Notes: generated by a model not told the origin, from the sequence alone. A stretch of 51,964 nt of DNA from Streptomyces sp. NRRL S-31 (GCF_000718775.1 NZ_JOCB01000051.1:1-51964), one strand, 5' to 3'. Positions 26,443 to 36,218 are shown, counted from the first letter of the stretch. A program made the numbers and translations.

Positions 26443-28377
26443 TCACGCTCCCTTCTTCGCGCGCCGCCCGGTCGGCTGGGTCACCCGGTCGAGCATCAGG
26501 CCCAGGCAGACGATGGCCGCGCCGGCCACCAGGCCGGTCGCCAGGTCGCCCTGGGCGAGGCCGAAGGCGACGTCGTAGCCGAGCGCGCCGCCGCCGACCA
26601 GACCGCCGATGATGACGACGGCGAGGACCAGGACCACGCCCTGGTTGACGGCGAGCAGCAGCGCGCGCCGGGCGAGCGGGAGCTGCACCTGCCAGAGCTG
26701 CTGCCGTCCGGTCGCGCCGAGCGAGCGCGCGGACTCCAGCGCCGCCTGGTCGACCTGGCCGAGGCCCTGCGCGGTGATCCGCACGACGGCCGGGAGGGCG
26801 TAGACGACGGCCGCGGCGACGGCGGGGGCCCGGCCGACGCCGAACAGGGCGACGACCGGGATCAGGTACACGAACTGCGGCATGGTCTGGAAGACGTCCA
26901 GGACCGGGCGCAGGGCGCGGTCGACACGGTCGCTGCGGGCCGCGGCCACACCGGTGGCGAAGCCCAGCACCAGGGTGACGGCGACGGCGGCCAGCACCTG
27001 CGAGAGGGTGTCCAGCGACGGCTCCCACACCCCGAGCACACCGATCGCGGCCATCGCGAGGACGGCGGTCAGCGCGGTGCGCCAGGTGCCGATCGGCCAG
27101 GCCAGGGCGGCGACCAGGAGCAGCACCGCCCACCAGGGCAGCCACTGGAGGCCGTCGCGGACCGGGTCCAGGACCCAGGTGGTGAAGTGGCCCGCCCAGT
27201 CGGCCGTGCCGCCGACGACCGGGACGCCGGAGTAGAGGTGGCCGGTCATCCAGTCGACGGCGCGGTTGACCGGCGCGGCGATGCCGAGCGTCCAGCCGGC
27301 GGGCCAGTCGAGCGCGCCGAGGAGGCGGGCGGCGAGCGCGACGGCCACGGTGACGGCGAGGGCGTAGGACCGGCCGATGGTCCTCGGGCGGGTGCCGCCG
27401 GCGCCTGCCGCAGCGGTCACCCGGTCCAGCACGATGGCGAGCAGCACCAGCGGGATGCCCGCGGCGAGCGCGGCGCCGACGTCGACCGAGGCGAGTGCCT
27501 GGTAGACGCGGTCGCCGAGACCGCCGGCGCCGATGACGGCGGCGATGACGGCCATGGACAGCGCCATCATGATCGTCTGGTTGAGGCCCAGCAGGAGTTC
27601 CTCGCGGGCCAGCGGGATCCGGGCGGTCAGCAGCCGCTGGCGGCGGGTGGCGCCGAGCGACTCCACGGCCTCCAGGACCTCGGGGTCGGCGCCGCGCAGA
27701 CCGAGCGCGGTGAGGCGGGCCATCGGCGGGGCGGCGTAGACGACGGTGGCGAGGACGGCCGCGGGGACGCCGATGCCGAAGACCAGGACGACGGGGAGGA
27801 GGTAGGCGAAGGCGGGGAGCACCTGCATGGTGTCCAGCACCGGGCGCAGGGCGCGGTCGAGCCGGTCGGACAGGCCCGCGCCGAGGCCGAGGAGCACGCC
27901 GACGAGGACGGAGGCGAGGACCGCCACGACCATCAGGGCGAGCGTCTGCATGGTGGGGACCCACATGCCGAGCGCCCCGCAGGCCAGCAGGGCGACCGCC
28001 GTTCCGGCCGCCAGGCGGGGACCGGCGACGCGCCAGGCGAGCAGGGTTCCGAACGCCGTGACGCCGGCCCAGCCCGCGGCCAGGAGGGTGAGGTAGACGG
28101 CGCGGACGGCGAGCACGACGGCGTTGCTGACGTGGCCGAGGAAGTAGAGGAAGAGCGGGTGGCTGTCCCGGTTGTCGATCACCCAGTCGCTGGCCGTGGT
28201 GAGGGGCCGGTCGAGGCTGACGGTCAGGGCGTGCGGCCAGCTTCCGCCGCCCCAGCGGCTGAGGAAGGGGACCAGTACGGCGGCGAAGAGCGCGAGCAGC
28301 AGGAGCTTGCCCGCGGCCCGGCTGCGCAGGACGCGGGGCTTGCCGGTGCGAAGGGCGGAGACGGTGAGTGTGGCCAT
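26443..28377 (-). CDS. Betaine-type ABC transporter permease, two permease domains in one chain
   Basis: The 644-residue protein contains two homologous permease domains, each with an EAA-type loop. The first is ESLGATRRQRLLTARIPLA near residue 245, followed by a helix ending GAGGLGDRVYQALA. The second is ARSLGATGRQQLWQVQLPLA near residue 550, followed by GGGALGYDVAFGLAQG. Typical ProW-type permeases have one such domain and act as homodimers; this is an internal fusion that would supply both halves. TMQVLPAFAYLLPVVLVFG and TMPQFVYLIPVVALFG show the duplication. The ATG overlaps the ATPase stop by one base. Confidence 0.93.
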   Translation of the reverse strand: MATLTVSALRTGKPRVLRSRAAGKLLLLALFAAVLVPFLSRWGGGSWPHALTVSLDRPLTTASDWVIDNRDSHPLFLYFLGHVSNAVVLAVRAVYLTLLAAGWAGVTAFGTLLAWRVAGPRLAAGTAVALLACGALGMWVPTMQTLALMVVAVLASVLVGVLLGLGAGLSDRLDRALRPVLDTMQVLPAFAYLLPVVLVFGIGVPAAVLATVVYAAPPMARLTALGLRGADPEVLEAVESLGATRRQRLLTARIPLAREELLLGLNQTIMMALSMAVIAAVIGAGGLGDRVYQALASVDVGAALAAGIPLVLLAIVLDRVTAAAGAGGTRPRTIGRSYALAVTVAVALAARLLGALDWPAGWTLGIAAPVNRAVDWMTGHLYSGVPVVGGTADWAGHFTTWVLDPVRDGLQWLPWWAVLLLVAALAWPIGTWRTALTAVLAMAAIGVLGVWEPSLDTLSQVLAAVAVTLVLGFATGVAAARSDRVDRALRPVLDVFQTMPQFVYLIPVVALFGVGRAPAVAAAVVYALPAVVRITAQGLGQVDQAALESARSLGATGRQQLWQVQLPLARRALLLAVNQGVVLVLAVVIIGGLVGGGALGYDVAFGLAQGDLATGLVAGAAIVCLGLMLDRVTQPTGRRAKKGA

Positions 28378-29540
28378 CAGACGACCTCCGGGCCGGTGGT
28401 GTCGGCGGCCGCTGCGGTGCCGGTGATCCCGGCGGCGCCGGTGGCGGTGCCGGTGACCGGGGCGGTGCCGGTGACCGGGGCGGTCACGCCGGCCACGACG
28501 CCGATCAGGCGCTCGTGGTCGACCACCCCGAGGCAGCGGCCCCGGTCCATCACCCGGGCCGGGGAGCCCGCTCTCGCCACCGCCTCGATCGCCTCCGCGA
28601 CCGTGGCCTCCGGGCGGACGGCCGGGCCGTTCTCCGCGTCCCCGGGGGACGCCGGGCGCATGGCCGTACGGCAGGTCAGCACCTGCTCGCGCGGGACGTC
28701 CCGGACGAACGCGCGGACGTAGTCGTCGGCCGGGGCGCCGACGATCTCCTCGGGGGTGCCCAGCTGGACCACGCGGCCGTCGCGCATCAGGGCGATGCGG
28801 TCGCCGAGCTTCAGGGCCTCGCTCAGGTCGTGGGTGATGAAGACCATGGTGCGGCCCTCCTCGCGGTGCAGCCGGGTCACCTCGTCCTGCATGTCCCGGC
28901 GGATGAGCGGGTCCAGGGCGCTGAACGGCTCGTCGAAGAGCAGCACCTCGGGGTCGACGGCCAGGGCGCGGGCCAGGCCGACGCGCTGGCGCTGGCCGCC
29001 GGAGAGCTGGCCGGGGCGGCGCCGCTCCATGCCCTCCAGACCGACCTTGGCGACGAACTCGGCGGCGCGCTCCCGGCGTTCGGAGCGGCCGACGCCCTGG
29101 ATCTCCAGGCCGTAGGCGACGTTGTCGAGGACCGTGCGGTGCGGGAGCAGGCCGAAGTGCTGGAAGACCATCGCGGCCCGGTGCCGGCGCAGTTCGCGCA
29201 GCCGGCCCTTGTCCATCGCGCGGACGTCCTCGCCGTCGATGGCGATGGTGCCCGCCGTCGGCTCGATCAGCCGGGTCAGACAGCGCACCAGGGTGGACTT
29301 GCCGGAGCCGGACAGGCCCATCACGACGAAGACCTCGCCCTTGCGGACGTCGAAGGAGACGTCCCGGACGGCCGCCGTGCAGCCGGTGCGGGCGCGCAGC
29401 TCGGCGGGGTCCAGCGCGCTGAGCGCGGGGTCGGCGGGGACGCGTTCCGGCTTCCGGCCGAAGACCTTCCACAGGCCGGACACCGAGAAGACGGGGTCGG
29501 CCGCGGTGGGGGGCTTGCGGGTGGGGACGGTGAGAGTCAT
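28377..29540 (-). CDS. Betaine-type ABC transporter ATP-binding protein (ProV-like)
   Basis: The 387-residue ATPase powers the adjacent permease. Walker A is GLSGSGKST near residue 75, the signature is [15 protein letters not shown], Walker B is [13 protein letters not shown] and the switch His is in [14 protein letters not shown]. Before Walker A it has the N-terminal extension seen in ProV/OpuAA proteins. After residue 300 a partial CBS-like region ([29 protein letters not shown]) ends in a Thr/Gly/Ala repeat tail made by an 18-bp tandem duplication. Start and stop overlap both neighbours, so the operon is tightly coupled. Confidence 0.93.
   Translation of the reverse strand: MTLTVPTRKPPTAADPVFSVSGLWKVFGRKPERVPADPALSALDPAELRARTGCTAAVRDVSFDVRKGEVFVVMGLSGSGKSTLVRCLTRLIEPTAGTIAIDGEDVRAMDKGRLRELRRHRAAMVFQHFGLLPHRTVLDNVAYGLEIQGVGRSERRERAAEFVAKVGLEGMERRRPGQLSGGQRQRVGLARALAVDPEVLLFDEPFSALDPLIRRDMQDEVTRLHREEGRTMVFITHDLSEALKLGDRIALMRDGRVVQLGTPEEIVGAPADDYVRAFVRDVPREQVLTCRTAMRPASPGDAENGPAVRPEATVAEAIEAVARAGSPARVMDRGRCLGVVDHERLIGVVAGVTAPVTGTAPVTGTATGAAGITGTAAAADTTGPEVV
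28446..28484 (-). repeat. 18-bp tandem repeat in the ATPase C-terminal tail
   Basis: Two exact adjacent copies of an 18-bp unit (28446-28463 and 28464-28481) plus three further bases encode a doubled PVTGTA segment in the disordered tail. Similar degenerate units lie nearby. Its length is a multiple of three, so the frame is kept. Confidence 0.8.
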
Positions 29541-31069
29541 CGCAGGTCACCTCCGATCAGGTCGACGGCCTTCTCCCCGACCATGAGCACCCCGATCATC
29601 GGGTTCACGGCGGTCATGGTGGGGAAGACGGACGCGTCGGCGATGCGGATGCCGGACAGACCCCGGACGCGCAAGTCCGGGTCGACCACGGCGAGTCCGT
29701 CGTCGGCGGCGCCCATCTTGCAGGTGCCGGCGGGGTGGTAGACGGTGTGCGCCACCTTGCGGGCGTACTCGCTCAGCTCGGCGTCGCCGACGATCTCCGG
29801 TCCGGGGCACACCTCGCGCTTGAGCCAGCCGGCCAGCGGCTCGGTCCCGGCTATCTCGCGGGCGAGGCGGATGCCGTCGACCAGGGTCCGGGCGTCGTAG
29901 TCGTCCTCGTCGGTGAAGTACCGGAAGTCGAGGGCGGGCTTCACCGACGGGTCGGCGCTGGTCAGGTAGAGGCGGCCGCGGCTTCTCGGCTTGGGGATGT
30001 TCGGGGTCATCGAGACGCCGTACGCCGGGCGTTCGTAGCCGAGGCGCTCGGGGTTGTCGGTGAACGGGATCTGGTAGAAGTGGAACATCAGGTCCGGGCC
30101 CGCGTGCCCGGGGTCGCGGCGCACGAACAGACCGGCGTCGGAGTCCATCGCGGAGTTCTCCGGGATCGGGCCGTGGGTCTCCCAGACGATGACCGACTCG
30201 GGGTGGTCGAGCAGGTTCTCGCCGACGCCGGGCAGGTCGTGGACGACGGGGATGCCCAGCGCTTCGAGGTCCCGGCGCGGGCCGATGCCGGAGTGCAGCA
30301 GCAGGCGCGGGGAGTCGACGGCGCCGGCGCACAGGACGACCTCGTTCCGGGCCCTCACCAGCAACTCCTCGCCGTCTTTGGTGCGCACGTGGACGCCCTC
30401 GGCGCGGGTGCCGTCCAGCTCCAGCCGGTACGCCCAGGTCTCCAGGAAGAGGCGGAGGTTGGGGCGCTCGTCCAGCACCGGGTGCAGGTAGGCCACGGAG
30501 GCGGAGGAGCGCTTGTTGTCCTCGGGGTGGTAGGCGAGGTCGAAGAAGCCGGCGCCCTCGGTGAACGGCTCGCGGTTGAAGCCCTCGATCCGGGGCACCC
30601 CGAGCGCCGACCGGGCCGCGTCGACGAAGTCGCGGGCGATGGCGTTCCGGTCCTTCTCGTCGACGGAGACGATGTTGTTCTTCAGCCGGGCGAAGTAGGG
30701 CTCCATGGAGGCCGCGCCCCAGCCCTCGGCACCGGCCCGCTCCCACTCGTCCCAGTCGGAGGGCAGGGGCTTGAAGGAGATGAGGGTGTTGTGGGAGGAG
30801 CAGCCGCCGAGGACGCGGGCGCGGCTGTGCCGGATGTGGGAGTTGCCGCGGGGCTGCTCCACCGTCGGGTAGTCGTAGTCGAGTTCGCCGCCGAGCAGGC
30901 CCATCCAGCGGCGCAGGGTGAGGACGTCGTCGCGGCCGACGTCGCTCGGGCCGCCCTCGATGACGGCGACGGTGACGCCGGGGTCCTCGGTGAGGCGGGA
31001 GGCGATGACCGAGCCCGCCGTGCCGCCGCCGATGACGACGTAGTCGAATTCGTGGGTGTGACCGGGCAT
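29537..31069 (-). CDS. GMC-family oxidoreductase, probable choline dehydrogenase/oxidase
   Basis: The 510-residue flavoenzyme has the GMC FAD-binding N-terminus [21 protein letters not shown], the [17 protein letters not shown] segment and the C-terminal active-site region [11 protein letters not shown] with its catalytic His. Beside a betaine aldehyde dehydrogenase and a betaine-type transporter, the natural assignment is oxidation of choline to betaine aldehyde, though GMC enzymes are promiscuous. The ATG at 31069 has GAGGAG eleven bases upstream; a longer frame to 31267 covers the intergenic hairpin and is not used. Its stop overlaps the ATPase start (ATGA). Confidence 0.9.
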   Translation of the reverse strand: MPGHTHEFDYVVIGGGTAGSVIASRLTEDPGVTVAVIEGGPSDVGRDDVLTLRRWMGLLGGELDYDYPTVEQPRGNSHIRHSRARVLGGCSSHNTLISFKPLPSDWDEWERAGAEGWGAASMEPYFARLKNNIVSVDEKDRNAIARDFVDAARSALGVPRIEGFNREPFTEGAGFFDLAYHPEDNKRSSASVAYLHPVLDERPNLRLFLETWAYRLELDGTRAEGVHVRTKDGEELLVRARNEVVLCAGAVDSPRLLLHSGIGPRRDLEALGIPVVHDLPGVGENLLDHPESVIVWETHGPIPENSAMDSDAGLFVRRDPGHAGPDLMFHFYQIPFTDNPERLGYERPAYGVSMTPNIPKPRSRGRLYLTSADPSVKPALDFRYFTDEDDYDARTLVDGIRLAREIAGTEPLAGWLKREVCPGPEIVGDAELSEYARKVAHTVYHPAGTCKMGAADDGLAVVDPDLRVRGLSGIRIADASVFPTMTAVNPMIGVLMVGEKAVDLIGGDLR

Positions 31070-31116
31070 GGGGTGGTTACTCCTCGGGGGTGGGAGGACG
31101 TAGGGGCTGCGTCCAC

Positions 31117-31155
31117 TGGTTCGCCGGTGCGGTGTGGGGCTCAGCCGGCGAACCA
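31117..31155 (-). other. Intra-operon inverted repeat at the end of the aldehyde dehydrogenase gene
   Basis: TGGTTCGCCGG (31117-31127) pairs perfectly with CCGGCGAACCA (31145-31155), an 11-bp stem with a 17-base loop that spans the stop codon at 31141. It could stabilise the upstream message or lower read-through into the rest of the operon. No T-run follows, so it is not an obvious full terminator. Confidence 0.5.
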
Positions 31156-32661
31156 GCGCACCGGCTTCGGCGCGAGGTTCTGGTAGACGTGCTTGGTCTC
31201 GCGGTACTCGGCGAGCCCGGCGGGGCCCAGCTCGCGGCCGGTGCCGCTCCTGCCGAAGCCGCCCCACTCCGCCTGCGGCAGGTAGGGGTGGAAGTCATTG
31301 ATCCAGACGGTGCCGTGGCGCAGCCGGGACGCCACCCTGCGGGCCTTCGCGGGGTCGGTGCTCCAGACGGCGCCGGCGAGGCCGTACTCGGTGTCGTTGG
31401 CGAGGAGGACGGCCTCCTCCTCGGTGCGGAAGGTCTCGACGGTGAGGACCGGGCCGAAGACCTCCTCGCGGACGACCCTCATCCCGCGGTGGCAGGCGTC
31501 GAGGACGGTCGGCTCGTAGAACCAGCCGGACTCCGGGCGGGTGCCGTCAGGGGCGGGCCGCTTGCCCCCGCAGCGCAGCACCGCGCCATCGGCGAGCGCG
31601 GAGGCGACGTACGCCTCGACCTTGGCGCGCTGCTGCTCGGAGACGAGCGGGCCGCACTCGACGCCGTCCTCGGTGCCGCGGCCGAGGCGGATCCGCCGGG
31701 CGCGGCGGGCGAGTTCGGTGACGAAGCGGTCCCGGACGGACTCCTCGACGATGAGGCGGGCGCCGGCCGAGCAGACCTGGCCGCTGTGGATGAAGGCCGC
31801 GTTGAGGGCCTGGTCCACGGCGGTGTCGAAGCCCTCCTCGGTGGCGCAGGCGTCGGCGAAGACGACGTTGGGGTTCTTGCCGCCGAGTTCGAGGGCGACC
31901 TTCTTGACGGTGGGCGCGGCGGCCTGGGCCACCTTGGTGCCGCTGGCCAGGCCGCCGGTGAAGGAGACCAGGTCGACGCCGGGGTGCTCGGCGAGCCGGG
32001 CGCCGACGGTGTGGCCGGGGCCGGTGACGAGGTTGGCGACGCCGGCGGGCAGGCCGGCCTCCGTCAGCAGGCCGATCAGCGCGATGGTCGTCATCGGGGT
32101 GATCTCGCTGGGCTTGACGACGAAGGTGTTGCCCGCGGCGAGCGCCGGGGCGATCTTCCAACTGGCTTGGAGGAGGGGGTAGTTCCAGGGGGTGATCAGC
32201 GCGCAGACGCCGACCGGTTCGTGTACGACCACGCTGTGGACGTCCGGCGAGCCCGCGTCGACCACCCGGCCGGGCGCCTCGGCGGCGACCAGGTCGGCGA
32301 AGTAGCGGAAGGCGTCGGCGACGCAGTCGATGTCGACGCGGCCCTCCTCGAGCGTCTTGCCCGCGTCCCGGCTCTCCAGCAGGCCGAGTTCCTCGCGGTC
32401 GCGTGCCAGCAGCCCGGCGACGCGGCGCAGCAGGGCGGCGCGTTCGGCGACCGGGGTGCGCGGCCACGGCCCGTGGTCGAAGGCGTGCCGGGCGGCGGCC
32501 ACCGCGCGCTCGGCGTCCTCCTCGGCGCCCTCCGCGACCACGGCGAACGGGCGGGCGTCCGCGGGGTCGAGGATCTCCCGGGTCGCGCCGGAGATCGCCG
32601 TCCACCACTCGCCGCCCGCGTGGATGGTCGCCTGGGCGTGTCGTTCCGTTCTGTCCGCCAT
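31141..32661 (-). CDS. betB: Betaine aldehyde dehydrogenase (aldehyde dehydrogenase family)
   Basis: The 506-residue NAD(P)-dependent enzyme oxidises betaine aldehyde to glycine betaine, judging by context. PWNYPLLQASWKIAPALAAGN is the cofactor and substrate segment, VALELGGKNPNVVFADA carries the catalytic Glu and FIHSGQVCSAGARLIVEE carries the catalytic Cys. It is the first gene of the leftward operon, followed by the GMC dehydrogenase and the transporter genes. The ATG at 32661 lies in a region with a doubled CTGTGACAC element. The family assignment is certain; the substrate rests on the neighbours. Confidence 0.88.
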   Translation of the reverse strand: MADRTERHAQATIHAGGEWWTAISGATREILDPADARPFAVVAEGAEEDAERAVAAARHAFDHGPWPRTPVAERAALLRRVAGLLARDREELGLLESRDAGKTLEEGRVDIDCVADAFRYFADLVAAEAPGRVVDAGSPDVHSVVVHEPVGVCALITPWNYPLLQASWKIAPALAAGNTFVVKPSEITPMTTIALIGLLTEAGLPAGVANLVTGPGHTVGARLAEHPGVDLVSFTGGLASGTKVAQAAAPTVKKVALELGGKNPNVVFADACATEEGFDTAVDQALNAAFIHSGQVCSAGARLIVEESVRDRFVTELARRARRIRLGRGTEDGVECGPLVSEQQRAKVEAYVASALADGAVLRCGGKRPAPDGTRPESGWFYEPTVLDACHRGMRVVREEVFGPVLTVETFRTEEEAVLLANDTEYGLAGAVWSTDPAKARRVASRLRHGTVWINDFHPYLPQAEWGGFGRSGTGRELGPAGLAEYRETKHVYQNLAPKPVRWFAG

Positions 32662-32697
32662 GATCGGTGTCGCCTTCCGTTCCTGTTCCGTGCCCCT

Positions 32698-32717
32698 GTG
32701 TCACAGTCGTGTCACAG
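32698..32717 (-). promoter_or_regulatory. Direct repeat CTGTGACAC x2 upstream of the choline operon
   Basis: GTGTCACAG occurs twice on the plus strand (32698-32706 and 32709-32717), 11 bp apart, roughly one helical turn. It begins 37 bases before the betB start. The same 9-mer also lies upstream of three other minus-strand genes in this window. The binding protein is unknown. Confidence 0.45.
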
Positions 32718-32749
32718 TGCGGGACCGCGACCGCCTGCCCAGGCCCGGA

Positions 32750-32764
32750 CTTCGCATGCGCAAT
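32750..32764. promoter_or_regulatory. CGCATGCG palindrome, operator candidate for the choline operon
   Basis: TTCGCATGCGCAA (32751-32763) has a perfect 8-bp core, CGCATGCG (32752-32759), and near-symmetric flanks. It lies about 90 bases before betB. Short palindromes with a TTGCG-type arm are common targets of IclR-family and related regulators. No such regulator is in the window. I see no gene in the rest of 32765-32988. Confidence 0.35.
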
Positions 32765-32988
32765 CGATGGCGGAAAGTGCGCGGGGTCACGGAAAACAGG
32801 GGGGATAACGGCTGGAAACCGGCAACCGGCCGATCTTCACGGCGGGACGGGCGGGCGGAGGGCGTGGACGCCCGTCGCAACGGCTGCCGACGGGGACGAC
32901 GGGACGGCAGGGTGGCGGGACGGCGGCCGGGCAGCCGGGCGGAGGGGCCGGGCCGGGCCGCCGTGGAGCCGTTCGGCTCCGGAAACGA

Positions 32989-33024
32989 CGAGGTCCCCTC
33001 CCGCGAGTGCGGGAGGGGACCTCG
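32989..33024 (-). terminator. 16-bp stem terminator after the tRNA-like RNA
   Basis: A perfect 16-bp stem (32989-33004 with 33009-33024, arms CGAGGTCCCCTCCCGC and its complement) has a 4-base loop. Read on the minus strand it is followed by TCGTTTCC. It begins eight bases after the discriminator base of the tRNA-like element and would end a transcript of about 150 bases. Confidence 0.85.
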
Positions 33025-33032
33025 TATGCGGA

Positions 33033-33101
33033 GCGCCGGGCAGGCCTTGCACCTGCATTTCCCCGCAGGAAGCGGGGCGTCTTTCCTTGGACCACCAACG
33101 C
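33033..33101 (-). tRNA. tRNA-like RNA with UCC anticodon (atypical glycine tRNA)
   Basis: The minus strand folds into a cloverleaf. The acceptor is GCGTTGG (33101-33095) with CCGGCGC (33039-33033), 7 pairs including two G-U. The D arm is GTC/GAC with loop CAAGGAAA. The anticodon stem is CCCCG/CGGGG with loop CTTCCTG, anticodon TCC. The T stem is GCAGG/CCTGC with loop TGCAAGG. U8-A14, A15-U48, G19-C56 and U54-A58 can all form. G1-C72, C2-G71, G3-C70, U73 (at 33032), C35 and C36 match bacterial glycine identity. Odd features are U37 (normally a purine), G55 instead of U, a possible C32-G38 pair and a 4-base variable loop. CC follows U73, but the terminal A of CCA is not encoded. It may be a specialised tRNA or a decayed one. 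Confidence 0.6.
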
Positions 33102-33111
33102 ATCACCTGGT

Positions 33112-33125
33112 GCCGGTTTCCCGGC
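33112..33125 (-). other. GNRA hairpin in the leader of the tRNA-like RNA
   Basis: On the minus strand GCCGG-GAAA-CCGGC forms a 5-bp stem with a GAAA tetraloop, ending 10 bases before the 5' end of the cloverleaf. It overlaps the edge of the mdh terminator arm by three bases. Confidence 0.5.
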
Positions 33126-33161
33126 GGCCGGTGCGTGATCAACTATAGCGCACCGGCCGCC
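33123..33161 (-). terminator. Terminator of mdh, with a TATAGT box in its loop
   Basis: A perfect 13-bp stem, GGCGGCCGGTGCG (33123-33135) with CGCACCGGCCGCC (33149-33161), has a 13-base loop and lies 21 bases after the mdh stop. The loop contains TATAGT on the minus strand (33147-33142), a good -10 hexamer for the downstream tRNA-like RNA, although no clear -35 is visible. Confidence 0.75.
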
Positions 33162-33181
33162 GGGGCCGCACCACGCGGATG

Positions 33182-34261
<1,080 letters not shown>

Positions 34262-34528
34262 CTATCGCGCATCCGGCATGCGAGACGTACGGGGCCCTGT
34301 GGCCCACCCCACAAGGCGTGGGGCGTTTCGGCGGGGCGGTCCGGCGCACGGCGGCGGCCGTCCGTCGTCCGGGAGAGGAGAGACTGGACGGCCGCCGAGG
34401 GGGGTGCCGGAAGACCGGACTCCCGTGGGGGTACGGTTCGCGTTCCCGGAATCCGGCCCGTCATGCGCCCCGTTCCGGAAATTCCTCCTCCGGGTCCCCC
34501 TCCCCGCCGGGCCGCCCGTCCGCGCGGC

Positions 34529-35920
34529 TCACTCCGTGCACCCGGTCAGGCCCGAGGCGAGCGTGGCACAGGCCCTGGCCTGCGCCGGGTTCCGTACGAC
34601 GACCATCGGGGTGTAGCCGATGGTGTCCCCGACGTCGGTGATGTCCCCCGTCTGCCGCTCCTTGCCCACGGTCACCCGTACGGTGTCGCCCGGTGCCCCG
34701 CTGGTGATCCGGCCCCAGGCCGTGCCGCAGGTCCTGCTGTAGCGGACCTCCAGGGTGGTGGCGCCGACGGTGGCGGTCTTGGCGGTGGTCACCAGGTCGC
34801 CGCTGCACCCCATCGCCTCGGCGTCCCGGCCGGCGCAGGCGGTACCGGCGCACTTGACGCCGGGTGGCGGGCTGGTCCGGGCGGGGGCAGACGGGGCGGG
34901 CGACACGGCCGTGTCCCGGTCGTCGTGGCCCCCGCCGTCCCGGTGGGTGAGGAAGAGGACGCCGCCGATGAGCGCGAGTACACCGATCAGACCCGCGAGG
35001 AACATCGTCACCTGCTGGCGGCGCGCGGACCACCGGCCCTCGTCCTCCGGCGCCGGGGACCGCCCGTCGTCCGGGTCCGCGGTGCCCGGGTCCGCGGTGC
35101 CCGGGCCCGGGGCGGCACCGAAGGCGCGGGCCGGGGTGTCGGCGGGGCCGGACGGGGTGTCGTCGGCGGGGCCGTTCGGGCGGGCGGGGGGCCGGGCGCC
35201 CGGGCGGGCGCTCGCCGGGGACGGGCCCCGGTAACCGGCCAGCCCCCAGGAGTTCCCGGCCGAGGTGTCCGCGCCGTCGGCGGCGGCCACGGTGCCCGTG
35301 CCCTCCGGCAGGCGGTCGAGGAGCCGGTCGTCGAGGGAACGGCCGTCGCGGACGTCGACGTCAGGGGCCGTCGGCCGGACCGGCAGGGTCGGCGAGACGC
35401 CGGCGGGACCGGCGGTCCCCGGCACGGCGGTGGCAGCGCCGTCCTGTCCGGTTCCCCGGCCGCCGCCCGCTCCGGCGCCTCCCGGGGAACCCTCCGGGGC
35501 GCCCTTCCCCGCGCGCTTGTCGGTGTCCGCGCGGTCGGCGGGCCGGCCCTCCGTCCGGTCCACCGGTGCCGCCGCCGCCCCGCCGCCCCCGAGCGCCACG
35601 CGGGCCTCGGCTACGCGGAGCGCGTCCCCGGTGCCGCCCTGCCGCCTCTCCGCCCGGCTCCAGGCGCGTTCGGCCAGCTCCCACAGGGTCGTCAGCTGCC
35701 CGGGAGGGGAGCCGGTGGCCTCGGCCAGGGCGATGACCGCGCCCTTGGGCGCGAGCAGCCCCCCGCCGAGGTACCGCTCCCAGGACGTCGTGCTGTAGCC
35801 CGTCCGGTCGGCCAGTGCCGCGACGCCGAGACCGCTGCGGTCCACGAGCTGCCGCAGCCGGCCGGTGAACTCCCTGATCTGCGGGTCCAGATCCTCCGGC
35901 AAGGCTTTCCATCGAGGCAT
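34529..35920 (-). CDS. Membrane-anchored helix-turn-helix protein with DUF2690 domain
   Basis: The 463-residue protein has an N-terminal XRE-type helix-turn-helix (FTGRLRQLVDRSGLGVAALA, DRTGYSTTSWERYLGGG, residues 15-65). A disordered linker of about 200 residues rich in Pro, Ala, Asp and Gly follows, then one membrane helix (VTMFLAGLIGVLALIGGVLFL near residue 325) and an extracytoplasmic DUF2690 domain. In that domain CAGTACAGRDAEAMGCSGD and EVRYSRTCGTAWGRI give the paired Cys pattern. This suggests a one-component transmembrane sensor or an envelope-linked DNA-binding protein. The ATG at 35920 has GGGGGA upstream. No neighbour is clearly related. Confidence 0.85.
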   Translation of the reverse strand: MPRWKALPEDLDPQIREFTGRLRQLVDRSGLGVAALADRTGYSTTSWERYLGGGLLAPKGAVIALAEATGSPPGQLTTLWELAERAWSRAERRQGGTGDALRVAEARVALGGGGAAAAPVDRTEGRPADRADTDKRAGKGAPEGSPGGAGAGGGRGTGQDGAATAVPGTAGPAGVSPTLPVRPTAPDVDVRDGRSLDDRLLDRLPEGTGTVAAADGADTSAGNSWGLAGYRGPSPASARPGARPPARPNGPADDTPSGPADTPARAFGAAPGPGTADPGTADPDDGRSPAPEDEGRWSARRQQVTMFLAGLIGVLALIGGVLFLTHRDGGGHDDRDTAVSPAPSAPARTSPPPGVKCAGTACAGRDAEAMGCSGDLVTTAKTATVGATTLEVRYSRTCGTAWGRITSGAPGDTVRVTVGKERQTGDITDVGDTIGYTPMVVVRNPAQARACATLASGLTGCTE

Positions 35921-36166
35921 GGGTTTCCCCCTCTTCCCCCGGTCGTGCTGTCGATCGCGCGCCACTCCCCCGGTAACCCACGGGGGTGCGCTGACCAAGG
36001 ATCATCCCAGTTCCGGAAGCGCGGCGCACCCGAGCGGGGGCGGCACGGGCCGGACGGGGCCGGCCGCCGAGGGGGCGCCAACCCCCGGGTGCGGTACGAC
36101 GGTTCGGCCCGGGAGGCCGGGCCGCGGGGCGGGGCGGTCGTACCGTCGGGCCGGGCGGAGTACGAC

Positions 36167-36202
36167 GGTGGCCCGCGTCCCCGGGCGGAGAGGCGGGCCA
36201 CC
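36167..36202 (-). terminator. Terminator of the folD operon
   Basis: A perfect 10-bp stem, GGTGGCCCGC (36167-36176) with GCGGGCCACC (36193-36202), has a 16-base loop and lies 16 bases after the DUF3017 gene stop. The neighbouring 35921-36166 holds the HTH gene leader and repeated GTACGAC/GTCGTAC motifs but no gene. Confidence 0.65.
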
Positions 36203-36218
36203 TGCCGTACGGCGAGCG

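Noticed and set aside
26443..29550. A 1035-residue fusion of ATPase and permease
   Set aside because: The extension reads the ATPase gene in the wrong frame. The ATPase has its own intact frame ending at 28377.
29537..31267. A longer GMC oxidoreductase starting at 31267
   Set aside because: The extra 66 residues read through the intergenic hairpin and the end of betB in another frame; the family-typical FAD motif begins right after the ATG at 31069, which has a good ribosome site.
33033..33101. A standard translational glycine tRNA
   Set aside because: U37, G55 and the C32-G38 pair make ordinary decoding unlikely, so I report it as a tRNA-like RNA and not as a routine tRNA.
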